In this document: piece after piece, positions 1 through 7,181 of the stretch
How the letters are laid out: each line of letters opens with the position of its first letter
How positions within the stretch are numbered: the first letter of the stretch is position 1
Source: Dietzia timorensis
GTDB taxonomy: Bacteria > Actinomycetota > Actinomycetes > Mycobacteriales > Mycobacteriaceae
NCBI RefSeq assembly: GCF_020742175.1
Contig: NZ_DYXM01000058.1
Coordinates: forward strand, 1-29,111
Reading direction: 5' to 3'
Length of the DNA: 29,111 nucleotides
Notes under the pieces: generated by a model
What the model saw: the letters and a program-made list of their open reading frames with translations, nothing else
The model's database searches: none
What the model was told of the DNA's origin: nothing
Made by a program: the position numbers and the translations under genes

Positions 1-104
1 GTGGTCCCCGAGGCCTGGGCGGGCGTGAAGGAGCGCGGCGCGGATCCCGGCAAGGGCGAGGAGTCTCCGGCGGGTGCCGGGGCCGGGCCAGTGTGTTCGA
101 GCAC
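1..104 (-). CDS. Partial divergent gene, N-terminal fragment, function unknown
   Basis: An open frame on the minus strand begins at a GTG (104-102) and runs off the left edge after about 34 codons. The start is supported by a good Shine-Dalgarno sequence, GGGAGG (plus-strand 112-117), 7 nt upstream. The visible residues are rich in Pro, Ala and Ser (it begins M-L-E-H-T-G-P-A) and resemble no family I recognise; such a segment is typically a disordered N-terminus. It is divergent from upp. In M. tuberculosis I recall the upp neighbour on this side being a divergent gene as well, but nothing here identifies the product. A non-coding explanation remains possible because the fragment is short. 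Confidence 0.4.
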   Translation of the reverse strand, partial: MLEHTGPAPAPAGDSSPLPGSAPRSFTPAQASGT

Positions 105-254
105 TGAGGAACCTCCCAGTGTGAGCCTCGCGCGCAGGGCGCATGCGGCTTGTTGGTCTCGACGCCGCGGATTCGGCGTCACCCCACACGACGTCGCCCG
201 GGGGCGATCAGGTTCCCCGGCACGAAATAAATCCTCAATTGGGCGCCGGCGTGC

Positions 255-260
255 GAAACT
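255..260 (+). promoter_or_regulatory. Weak candidate -10 element for upp
   Basis: GAAACT ends exactly 7 nt before the upp GTG. It departs from the actinobacterial TANNNT consensus at the first base. It is listed because the spacing matches the leaderless arrangement seen repeatedly in this window, and because upp has no Shine-Dalgarno sequence. Confidence 0.3.
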
Positions 261-267
261 TGGCTGC

Positions 268-891
268 GTGGAACCAAACGTCATCACACATCCCCTCGTC
301 GCCGACCGACTGCGAATCGTCCGAGATGCCTCGTCGGACACCGCCCAATTCCGCTCCGCGATGGAGCAGCTCGGGCAGATGCTCAGCTACGAAGCGCTCA
401 CGAGCCTCGACTCCGATACGGTGCCGGTGACAACCCCGGTAACCGAGACGACCGGCACCTACGTCCACCGCAATGTGCTGTTCGTGCCCGTGCTCCGCGC
501 CGGCCTCGGCATCCTCGACGCCGCGCTACGGCTCGTGCCGGAGGCGTCGATCGGGTTCGTGGGCATGGCCCGCAACGAGGAATCGCATGTGCCCGAGGCC
601 TACCTCGCCTCGCTCCCGAAGGATCTCGATCAGAAGCAGATCTTCGTGCTCGACCCGATGCTGGCCACGGGCGGTTCGCTAATCGCGACCTGCGAGGAGC
701 TTGTCAGCCGCGGCGCCAGGCACATCACCGCAGTTTGCGTGTTGTGCGCGCCCGAGGGGATCGCGGCACTACAGAATTCCGGGTTGCCGGTCTCGCTCGT
801 CACGGCATCGATCGACGAGCGCCTCAACGAAGACGCGTTCATCGTTCCCGGGCTCGGCGACGCCGGCGACCGACTCTTCGGTCCGCGCTAG
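268..891 (+). CDS. upp: Uracil phosphoribosyltransferase
   Basis: It converts uracil and PRPP to UMP in the cytoplasm (pyrimidine salvage). The 207-residue product matches the usual length of the family. The PRPP-binding segment VLDPMLATGGS lies near residue 130, and the C-terminal uracil-binding region reads PGLGDAGDRLFG before the end. The frame stays open to the left edge of the window, but homology starts only at E-P-N-V-I-T-H-P, so the GTG at 268 is taken as the start. No Shine-Dalgarno sequence precedes it, and a GAAACT hexamer ends 7 nt upstream, compatible with a leaderless message. The gene converges on the gamma-glutamylcyclotransferase gene, with only 13 nt between the two stops. 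Confidence 0.95.
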   Translation: MEPNVITHPLVADRLRIVRDASSDTAQFRSAMEQLGQMLSYEALTSLDSDTVPVTTPVTETTGTYVHRNVLFVPVLRAGLGILDAALRLVPEASIGFVGMARNEESHVPEAYLASLPKDLDQKQIFVLDPMLATGGSLIATCEELVSRGARHITAVCVLCAPEGIAALQNSGLPVSLVTASIDERLNEDAFIVPGLGDAGDRLFGPR

Positions 892-897
892 CAGTCC

Positions 898-915
898 GCG
901 CCGATCAGTCGGCGC
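898..915. terminator. Hairpin at the convergent upp / GGCT junction
   Basis: GCGCCGA (898-904) and TCGGCGC (909-915) form a perfect 7-bp stem with a TCAG loop. It starts 6 nt after the upp stop, and the loop contains the complement of the opposing gene's TGA. There is no T tract on either side, so it would be a bidirectional terminator without a U tail; termination is inferred. Confidence 0.5.
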
Positions 916-1501
916 CGCCCGCCTGGCAGGGGCGGGTGCGCAGGTTGTGGACGTAGTCGGCGGGCGCGCCCGCCGACTCGGCCGCGTCGGCGAGCTGGCC
1001 GAGGTAGGCCGCCAGCGGCAGACCGCCCTCGTAGGCGTCCATCACGTAAAACCACGCGACGACGTCCTCGCCCTGCGGCGCGTATTCCTCCTCGGAGAGC
1101 TCGCCACCGCTGATTCCGGAAGGGCCGGATGTGACGTCGGAGACCGAGAACTCCGAGACTTGCGCATCGACCGGCGGACCGGCGGGCAGATTCGGCAGCC
1201 TGTGCACGCGGGAACGCAGCCGCGTAGGCCGGATCGAATCGGTGCCCTCCCAGCGGTCGAGTAGGGCGACGTCATCCTCGGTGACGTCGTAGAGCACGAC
1301 GAACACCTGCGAATCCGGGTCCTCGACCACCGACGCCAGAGCGCCCTGCTCGGAGTGCGGCCCGGGGCCGTCCACGCTGCCGCCGGCAAACGTCAGCCGC
1401 CAGCCGCGCAGCCACCCCGTCCCCGCAATGGGGGAGCGCGGGGCCTTCGCGGACATGTGGTCCGGGTCCATGTTCATTCCGTACGCGGCATACATCGGCA
1501 C
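905..1501 (-). CDS. Gamma-glutamylcyclotransferase-like protein
   Basis: A 198-residue protein of the gamma-glutamylcyclotransferase (GGCT/AIG2-like) fold. The N-terminus MPMYAAYGMNMDP carries the family's YGxNMxP substrate-loop signature, and the core continues with GTGWLRGWRLTFAGG and VFVVLYDVTEDDVALLDRWEG. Known relatives release 5-oxoproline from gamma-glutamyl compounds; the substrate of this actinobacterial branch is not established. It corresponds to the gene beside lpdA in M. tuberculosis (I recall Rv3304) and is divergent from lpdA here too. The GTG at 1501 is preferred over the ATG at 1495 because relatives begin M-P-x-Y-A-A-Y-G and because TAGTCT ends exactly 7 nt upstream of it. 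No Shine-Dalgarno sequence is visible. Confidence 0.88.
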   Translation of the reverse strand: MPMYAAYGMNMDPDHMSAKAPRSPIAGTGWLRGWRLTFAGGSVDGPGPHSEQGALASVVEDPDSQVFVVLYDVTEDDVALLDRWEGTDSIRPTRLRSRVHRLPNLPAGPPVDAQVSEFSVSDVTSGPSGISGGELSEEEYAPQGEDVVAWFYVMDAYEGGLPLAAYLGQLADAAESAGAPADYVHNLRTRPCQAGGAD

Positions 1502-1508
1502 GTGGCCA

Positions 1509-1514
1509 AGACTA
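1509..1514 (-). promoter_or_regulatory. -10 element, leaderless GGCT gene
   Basis: TAGTCT on the minus strand (TANNNT) is followed by 7 nt and then the GTG start. The predicted transcription start therefore coincides with the start codon. Confidence 0.55.
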
Positions 1515-1783
1515 ACGGAAGGTATGCCGTCACACCGACACAGGTTCTTCGACTAAATTGGGGAGCCGAACGCAGAGCGCATTCGAATCCGCATCGTCTC
1601 TGTGGGAAACTGCGGCGGAAGCGCAGTTGTGCCGCCCGTCGGCGGCGCACACGAACTCATCCGGGCACGGGGCGATCCCCCGCGGCCCGACCGATCGCGT
1701 GGACCGGACGTGGTGGCCAACCTCAAGCCGCCGCGGGCTCGCGCGCGTCGAACCTGTCGGCTACAACCTTGGGAGGTACCCCG

Positions 1784-3190
1784 GTGTCCACACGAATTGT
1801 CATTCTCGGGGGAGGGCCCGCGGGCTACGAGGCCGCGCTGGCCGGTGCCCAGTACGGCGCGGACGTCACGGTCGTCGATTCCGACGGGCTAGGCGGCGCC
1901 TGCGTGTTGTTCGACTGCGTCCCGTCGAAAACGTTCATCGCCGCCACCGGCGTGCGCACCGACCTGCGCCGCGCCAACGAAATGGGCGTGGAGATGAAGT
2001 TCGATCCCGCCGCCTACCGGCTCGATCACGTCAACTCCCGCGTCCGCTCGCTCGCGCAGGCACAGTCCGCCGACATCCGTTCGCAGTTGCAGCGCGAGGG
2101 CGTCCGCCTGCTGTCGGGCAAGGGCCGCATCGCCGACAATCGGCCGGGCCTCGCGGCACACGAGGTCGAGGTCACCCTCGACTCGGGCAAGCAACTCAAG
2201 CTCGACGCGGACATGATCCTCCTCGCGACGGGATCGAGCCCCCGCGTGCTCCCCGACGCGCAGCCGGACGGCGAGCGAATCCTCACCTGGCGGCAGGTGT
2301 ACGACCTCACCGAGCTGCCTTCGCATCTCGTCGTCGTCGGTTCGGGTGTGACGGGCGCCGAGTTCGTCTCCGCATTCACGGAGGTCGGCGTCAAGGTGAC
2401 GATGGTGTCGAGCCGCGACCGTGTGCTCCCGCATGAGGACGCCGACGCCGCGCTCGTGCTCGAGGAGGCACTGTCGGAGCGGGGAGTCTCGCTGGTCAAA
2501 CATGCGCGCGCCGACGTCGTCGAACACCACGAGGACGGGATCATCGTGCGGCTGTCCGACGGGCGCACCGTGAAGGGCTCGCACGCGCTGATGTGCGTCG
2601 GCTCGATCCCGAACACCCAGGACCTGGGCCTGGAGAACGTGGGGATCAAGCCGCTCAAGAGCGGGCACATCCCCGTCGACCGTGTCTCCCGTACCTCGGC
2701 GCCCAACATCTACGCCGCCGGCGACTGCACCGACCTGTTCCCGCTGGCCTCGGTCGCCGCGATGCAGGGGCGCATCGCGATGTACCACGCGCTCGGCGAG
2801 GGCGTGAGCCCGATCAAGCTGCGCACCGTCGCCTCCGCGGTGTTCACCCGCCCGGAGATCGCCACCGTCGGCATCTCGCACGCGCAGATCGAATCCGGCG
2901 AGGTCCCCGCCCGCGTCGAGGTGTTCCCGCTCTCCGGCAACCCGCGCGCGAAGATGCGCTCGGTGCGCCGCGGATTCGTCAAGCTCTTCTGCCGCCCCGC
3001 CTCGGGCGTGGTGATCGGCGGCGTCGTCGTCGCGCCTACCGCCTCCGAGCTGATCCTGCCGATCTCGGTCGCCGTGCGCAATCAGCTCACCGTGTCCGAC
3101 ATCGCCGCCTCGTTCTCCGTATATCCCTCGATGTCGGGATCGGTGACCGAGGCCGCGCGCCACCTCATGCGCCACGACGATCTGGACTAG
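1784..3190 (+). CDS. lpdA: NAD(P)H quinone reductase / flavoprotein disulfide reductase family, LpdA
   Basis: A 468-residue FAD- and NAD(P)-binding flavoprotein. It has the N-terminal FAD motif GGGPAGYEAA (residues 9-18), the central nucleotide-binding GSGVTGAEF, the FAD motif IYAAGDC and a C-terminal dimerisation domain. The close relative is M. tuberculosis LpdA (Rv3303c), characterised as a quinone reductase rather than a lipoamide dehydrogenase. Two points stand out. A Cys pair is present at residues 40 and 45 in the lipoamide-dehydrogenase spacing C-x4-C. The C-terminal His/Glu dyad (HPTxSE) is replaced by YPSMSG, giving Tyr447 and Gly452. The GTG start is fixed by GGGAGG (1771-1776) 7 nt upstream. 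The 282-nt upstream gap shared with the divergent GGCT gene holds no other gene that I can see. Confidence 0.92.
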   Translation: MSTRIVILGGGPAGYEAALAGAQYGADVTVVDSDGLGGACVLFDCVPSKTFIAATGVRTDLRRANEMGVEMKFDPAAYRLDHVNSRVRSLAQAQSADIRSQLQREGVRLLSGKGRIADNRPGLAAHEVEVTLDSGKQLKLDADMILLATGSSPRVLPDAQPDGERILTWRQVYDLTELPSHLVVVGSGVTGAEFVSAFTEVGVKVTMVSSRDRVLPHEDADAALVLEEALSERGVSLVKHARADVVEHHEDGIIVRLSDGRTVKGSHALMCVGSIPNTQDLGLENVGIKPLKSGHIPVDRVSRTSAPNIYAAGDCTDLFPLASVAAMQGRIAMYHALGEGVSPIKLRTVASAVFTRPEIATVGISHAQIESGEVPARVEVFPLSGNPRAKMRSVRRGFVKLFCRPASGVVIGGVVVAPTASELILPISVAVRNQLTVSDIAASFSVYPSMSGSVTEAARHLMRHDDLD

Positions 3191-3191
3191 C

Positions 3192-3218
3192 CCGGCGTCA
3201 TTCCAGGTATGACGCCGG
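3192..3218. terminator. Bidirectional terminator-like hairpin between lpdA and glpK
   Basis: CCGGCGTCAT (3192-3201) and ATGACGCCGG (3209-3218) form a perfect 10-bp stem with a 7-nt loop, beginning just after the lpdA stop and ahead of the convergent glpK stop. No T tract follows on either strand. The position and the perfect pairing make a terminator the likeliest role. Confidence 0.7.
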
Positions 3219-3266
3219 AGGCGCCGCGCCACCCACGTGGTCGTGGCACACGTGCGCCTGGGAGGC

Positions 3267-4811
3267 CTAAGCCCAGTCGAAGGTACGCTCGACCGCCTTG
3301 TTCCAGCGGTCCCATAGCCGCGTGCGGTTTTCGTCGTCCATCTGCGGGGCCCAGCGCTTGTCCTCGCGCCACAGCCCCCGCAGCTCGTCGGTCGAGTTCC
3401 ACACCCCGGCCGCGAGACCCGCCGCGTAGGCGGCGCCGAGCGCGGTCGTCTCGGTGATCTGCGGGCGCACGACCTCCAGGTCGCAGATGTCCGCCTGGAA
3501 CTGCATGAGCAGCTCGTTGAAGACCATCCCGCCGTCCACGCGCATCTCGGTGGCCGCGTGCCCGGCGTCGGCGACCATCGCCTCGACGACCTCTCGGGTC
3601 TGATATGCCGTCGCCTCGAGCGCGGCTCTGGCGATGTGCCCGGCGGAGTTGAACCTGGTCAGGCCGACGAGTGCGCCTCGTGCGTCGGGCCGCCAGCGTG
3701 GGGCGAGTAGGCCCGAGAAAGCGGGCACGAGGTAGCAGTCCCCGTTGTCCTCCACCGACTCGGCGAGCTTCTCGACCTCTGCGGAGGTGGAGATGATGCC
3801 GAGGTTGTCGCGCAGCCACTGCACAAGAGAACCGGTCACGGCGATGGACCCCTCGAGCGCGTAGCGGGGGTCCTCGCCGTCGCGCTGGTAGGCGACGGTG
3901 GTGATGAGGCCGTGCGAGGATCGTTGCCGCTCGGTGCCCGTCGACAGGAGCAGGAAGTTTCCGGTGCCGTAGGTATTCTTCGCTTCTCCGGCGTCAAAAC
4001 ACGTCTGCCCGAACATGGCCGCCTGCTGGTCGCCGAGGATGCCGCACACGGGAGTGCCCGCGAAGATTCGTCCAGGGGCGACGGTCGCGAGTTCGCCGGA
4101 GGAGGGCACGATCCGCGGCAGCATCGAGGAGGGGATGCCGAGTGCCGAGCACATCTCCTCGGACCACTCGAGGGTTTCGAGGTCCATGAGCATGGTTCGC
4201 GAGGCGTTGGTGACGTCGCAGATGTGGTCGGGATCGCCGGAGCCGGCCGGCCCGCCGCTTCTGCTCGAGGTGCTGGTAAGCCGAAATACGAGCCACGAAT
4301 CGATGGTGCCGAACGCGAGCTCCCCGGCCTCGGCCCGCTCGCGGGCGCCCGGGACGTTGTCGAGAATCCACCGCACCTTGGGGCCGGAGAAATACGTCGA
4401 GATCGGCAGCCCGGTGATCTCACGGACCCGATCCTCGCCGCCCGAGATCGTCTCGGCGAGGCGATCGCAGATCTCGCCGGTGCGCACATCCTGCCAGACG
4501 ATCGCGTTGTAGACGGGCTCGCCGGTGGCACGGTCCCAGACCACCGTCGTCTCGCGCTGATTGGTGATCCCGATCGCCGAGATCTCCGAAGGGGTGAGGT
4601 CCGAGCGCATGAGCGCCTCGGTCATCGCCGAACGTACGTTGCGCCAGATCTCCAGTGGGTCGTGCTCGACCCAGCCGGGGTGGGGGAAGATCTGCGAGTG
4701 TTCGAGCTGCGTGGTGGAGCCGCGAACCGGCACGCTGTCCCGGTCGAAGATGATCGCGCGCGACGACGTCGTGCCCTGATCGAGTGCGAGAACGTATGAA
4801 TTGGCTGACAC
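3267..4811 (-). CDS. glpK: Glycerol kinase
   Basis: It phosphorylates glycerol to sn-glycerol 3-phosphate with ATP. The 514-residue protein has the FGGY-kinase layout: the N-terminal phosphate loop ALDQGTTSSRAIIFD (from residue 9), NQRETTVVWDRATGEPVYNAIVWQD, the central GILGDQQAAMFGQ, and the C-terminal ATPase-fold stretch MRVDGGMVFNELLMQFQAD. The frame is open 26 codons further upstream, but homology starts after the GTG at 4811 (V-S-A-N-S-Y-V-L-A-L-D-Q-G), and TAGTGT lies exactly 7 nt before that GTG. It is divergent from glpD, the next enzyme of the pathway, across a 191-nt regulatory gap. I recall glpK being elsewhere in the M. tuberculosis genome, so its place here is a local arrangement. 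Confidence 0.95.
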   Translation of the reverse strand: MSANSYVLALDQGTTSSRAIIFDRDSVPVRGSTTQLEHSQIFPHPGWVEHDPLEIWRNVRSAMTEALMRSDLTPSEISAIGITNQRETTVVWDRATGEPVYNAIVWQDVRTGEICDRLAETISGGEDRVREITGLPISTYFSGPKVRWILDNVPGARERAEAGELAFGTIDSWLVFRLTSTSSRSGGPAGSGDPDHICDVTNASRTMLMDLETLEWSEEMCSALGIPSSMLPRIVPSSGELATVAPGRIFAGTPVCGILGDQQAAMFGQTCFDAGEAKNTYGTGNFLLLSTGTERQRSSHGLITTVAYQRDGEDPRYALEGSIAVTGSLVQWLRDNLGIISTSAEVEKLAESVEDNGDCYLVPAFSGLLAPRWRPDARGALVGLTRFNSAGHIARAALEATAYQTREVVEAMVADAGHAATEMRVDGGMVFNELLMQFQADICDLEVVRPQITETTALGAAYAAGLAAGVWNSTDELRGLWREDKRWAPQMDDENRTRLWDRWNKAVERTFDWA

Positions 4812-4818
4812 GTGCCTC

Positions 4819-4824
4819 ACACTA
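4819..4824 (-). promoter_or_regulatory. -10 element, leaderless glpK
   Basis: TAGTGT on the minus strand is followed by GAGGCAC (7 nt) and the glpK GTG. It supports initiation at 4811 over the in-frame GTG at 4820, which lies inside this hexamer. Confidence 0.5.
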
Positions 4825-4903
4825 TCGCCCAAGGGGGCCGCCGGGGACCAGGTTCCCGGCGACGTTTTCCGGTGAACTCTTCGATCCACCGCGCAGATAG
4901 TCG

Positions 4904-4909
4904 TATCGT
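4904..4909 (+). promoter_or_regulatory. Candidate glpD -10 element
   Basis: TATCGT fits TANNNT and would place the transcript start near 4916, just before the inverted repeat at 4919-4960. No convincing -35 box is visible. Confidence 0.35.
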
Positions 4910-4918
4910 GGACTTAGA

Positions 4919-4960
4919 GCGCTTGCAGGAGTCGATTTCCTGTTAGCCACCGGCAAGCGC
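4919..4960. promoter_or_regulatory. Nested inverted repeats in the glpK-glpD intergenic region
   Basis: GCGCTTGC (4919-4926) and GCAAGCGC (4953-4960) are a perfect 8-bp inverted repeat with a 26-nt spacer. Inside it, CAGGA (4926-4930) and TCCTG (4938-4942) form a second repeat. The element could be a repressor operator for the divergent glycerol genes or a hairpin in the glpD leader; the sequence alone does not decide. Confidence 0.4.
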
Positions 4961-5002
4961 CGCGGGGTGCGGCGCCGTCAACCTCCCTGGGAGATATAAG
5001 CG

Positions 5003-6754
5003 ATGCCATCTGGTTCCGCTCCGTTGTTCGACAGCGCCGACCTGTCTCCGGCACAGCGCGAGAATGCCTGGTCGCGGCTGCGCTCGGAAGAGTTCGATGT
5101 GCTGGTCATCGGGGGCGGAGTGGTCGGCGCGGGCGCGGCGCTCGACGCGGCCTCGCGTGGCCTGCGGGTCGCGCTCGTCGAGGCGCGGGACTTCGCGGCC
5201 GGCACCTCCTCGCGCTCGTCGAAGATGTTCCACGGAGGGCTGCGTTACCTCGAGCAGCTCGATTTCGGGCTCGTCGCCGAGGCTTTGCACGAGCGCGAAT
5301 TGTCGATGAGTCGCATCGCGCCTCACCTGGTCAAGCCGCTGGAATTCCTCTTCCCGCTTACGCACAGGATCTGGGAGCGCCCCTACATGGCCGCGGGATT
5401 CGTGCTGTACGACGTCATGGGCGGGGCGAAAAGCGTCCCGGCGCAGAAGCACTACAGCAAGGCCGGCGCGATGCGCGTTGCCCCGGGCCTGCGCGACGGC
5501 GTTCTCGTCGGCGGGATCCGCTACTGGGACACGCTCGTCGACGACGCGCGCCACACCCTGACCCTCGCGCGCACCGCCGCGCATTTTGGCGCGATCGTCC
5601 GCAACTCGACCGAGGTCGTCGGGTTCCTGCGCGACGGGGAGCGGGTGCGCGGGGTGCGGCTGCGCGATACCGAAACTGGCGACGAGATCGAGACCCGAGC
5701 CAGCGCGGTAATCAACGCGACAGGAGTGTGGACCGACCAGCTCCAGACGCTCGCCGGATCGGACTCCGGGCTGCGCGTACGGGCGTCGAAGGGCGTGCAC
5801 ATCGTCGTCGCCCGCGAGAAGATCGACTCCTCTGCTGCGCTCATCCTGCGCACCGAGAAATCCGTGCTGTTCATCATCCCGTGGGGTGCGCACTGGATCA
5901 TCGGCACGACCGACACGGACTGGAAGCTCGACCTCGCGCATCCGGCTGCGACAAGCGCGGACATCGAATACATCCTCGGGCACGTCAACAATGCGCTCGC
6001 CGAGCCCATCACCCGCGACGATATCCAGGGCGTGTACGCCGGGCTGCGCCCGCTGCTGTCGGGCACCTCGGATTCGACGACCAAGCTCTCCCGCGAGCAT
6101 GCCGTGCTGCCCGTCGCGCCCGGGATGATCGTCGTCGCCGGCGGCAAGTACACCACCTACAGGGTCATGGCGGCCGATGCCGTCGATGCGATCACCGAGT
6201 TCGTCGGCAAGGACGTCGGTTCGAGTGTGACGGCGGAGTTGCCCCTTCTCGGGGCCGGCGGATACCGCGCGCTCGTCAACCGGATCCCGCTGCTCGCGAG
6301 CCAGTGGAAGGTGGGCGAGGACGTCGTGCGCCGACTGCTCGACCGCTACGGCTCACTCGCCGGGGAGATCATGAAACTCGCGGAGGAGCGCCCGCAGCTG
6401 GCCACGCCGCTGATCGGCGCGGAGATGTACCTCGAGGCCGAAGTCGCCTACGCAGCCGCCCGCGAGGGCGCGCTCCACGTCGAGGACGTCCTCGTACGCC
6501 GCACGCGCGTGTCGATGGAGTGCTCGCACCGCGGCTCGGAGAGCGCGCAGCGGGTCGCGGAGATCATGGGCTACGAGCTCGGCTGGTCGCAGGAGATGAT
6601 CGACTCCGAGGCCCAGCTGTACCGCGAGCGCGTGGTGGCGGAGCTGATGTCGCAGTCCTCGGCCGACGACAACGAGGCGGACGCGCTACTGCGCAGCGCC
6701 CCGGAGGCGCGCACCTCGCTCGTGGAGTCGTCTATTCATCCTGCCGGTAAGTAG
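5003..6754 (+). CDS. glpD: Glycerol-3-phosphate dehydrogenase, FAD-dependent
   Basis: It oxidises glycerol 3-phosphate to dihydroxyacetone phosphate at the membrane, passing electrons to quinone. The 583-residue product has the N-terminal dinucleotide-binding motif VLVIGGGVVGAGAALDAASRG (near residue 33), followed by the GlpD signature GTSSRSSKMFHGGLRYLE. The substrate-side segment IIPWGAHWIIGTTDTDW, the FAD-contacting GGKYTTYR and a C-terminal helical domain follow. Length and domains match actinobacterial GlpD2. The ATG at 5003 has GGGAG (4989-4993) 9 nt upstream. The 3' end overlaps the convergent small gene by 23 nt. The divergent pairing with glpK points to shared control by glycerol or its phosphate. 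Confidence 0.95.
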   Translation: MPSGSAPLFDSADLSPAQRENAWSRLRSEEFDVLVIGGGVVGAGAALDAASRGLRVALVEARDFAAGTSSRSSKMFHGGLRYLEQLDFGLVAEALHERELSMSRIAPHLVKPLEFLFPLTHRIWERPYMAAGFVLYDVMGGAKSVPAQKHYSKAGAMRVAPGLRDGVLVGGIRYWDTLVDDARHTLTLARTAAHFGAIVRNSTEVVGFLRDGERVRGVRLRDTETGDEIETRASAVINATGVWTDQLQTLAGSDSGLRVRASKGVHIVVAREKIDSSAALILRTEKSVLFIIPWGAHWIIGTTDTDWKLDLAHPAATSADIEYILGHVNNALAEPITRDDIQGVYAGLRPLLSGTSDSTTKLSREHAVLPVAPGMIVVAGGKYTTYRVMAADAVDAITEFVGKDVGSSVTAELPLLGAGGYRALVNRIPLLASQWKVGEDVVRRLLDRYGSLAGEIMKLAEERPQLATPLIGAEMYLEAEVAYAAAREGALHVEDVLVRRTRVSMECSHRGSESAQRVAEIMGYELGWSQEMIDSEAQLYRERVVAELMSQSSADDNEADALLRSAPEARTSLVESSIHPAGK

Positions 6755-7079
6755 CGACGACGAAACGTTCGATCGCCGCGAAGGGGCCGGCGAACTCCTC
6801 GTCCGGTTCTGCGTGGCCGGGGGAGGCGGCCAGGGCGAGATCGTCTCGTCCGACGTCATAGGTGATGATCGCGAGGCACGTGACGTCGGTCTGCTCGCAC
6901 ACGGCCCAGGACAGCTCCGTCTCCTCGGCCCAGCCGCGCGTGAATTCGTCGATGCGCGCGAGCGCGCGTTCCGGGCTCAGCTCGAGTATCGAGCCGACCG
7001 CCGCGGTGTCGTCGATCCGTTCGTCGACGCGCAGCGCGCGCAGGTAGAAGCCGCCGGCATTCACTTCAATTGGTTCCAA
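6732..7079 (-). CDS. Small acidic protein resembling the N-terminal half of a GNAT acetyltransferase
   Basis: The 115-residue acidic product opens with FYLRALRVDERIDD and continues to TELSWAVCE, a layout like the first strands and helices of RimJ/RimL-type GNAT domains. It lacks the acetyl-CoA pyrophosphate loop (Q/R-x-x-G-x-G/A), so it is either a truncated half-domain or an unrelated small protein; the assignment is weak. The start is taken as TTG at 7079 because AGGA lies 6 nt upstream; an in-frame GTG five codons downstream is the alternative. It overlaps the glpD 3' end tail to tail by 23 nt and sits downstream of the accA3 terminator, so it probably has its own promoter. Confidence 0.5.
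   Translation of the reverse strand: MEPIEVNAGGFYLRALRVDERIDDTAAVGSILELSPERALARIDEFTRGWAEETELSWAVCEQTDVTCLAIITYDVGRDDLALAASPGHAEPDEEFAGPFAAIERFVVATYRQDE
6773..6793 (+). terminator. Possible glpD terminator hairpin inside the opposing small gene
   Basis: TCGCCG (6773-6778) and CGGCGA (6788-6793) pair across a 9-nt loop, 18 nt after the glpD stop. The stem is short and has no T tract. The proposal rests mainly on position and on similar hairpins at other convergent junctions in the window. Confidence 0.3.
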
Positions 7080-7103
7080 CGTCGTTCCTGTTCGTGGCGA
7101 GGG

Positions 7104-7159
7104 AAAAATGGCGGCAGGCGCCGGGGGCGAGGCGGTGTGGCCCTGCCCGCGGCGCCTGC
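7104..7159 (-). terminator. Rho-independent terminator of accA3
   Basis: GCAGGCGCCG (7114-7123) and CGGCGCCTGC (7150-7159) are perfect 10-bp arms around a GC-rich loop that can pair further. On the minus strand the stem is followed, after 5 nt, by five T residues (plus-strand A tract 7104-7108). It lies 22 nt beyond the accA3 stop. Confidence 0.85.
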
Positions 7160-7181
7160 GCGCGTGGGATCGATTGACGAG

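Noticed and set aside
1..267. N-terminal extension of Upp in the same open frame
   Set aside because: The frame is open only because of the high GC content. The extension has no similarity to the family, and the 207-residue form from the GTG at 268 has the normal Upp length.
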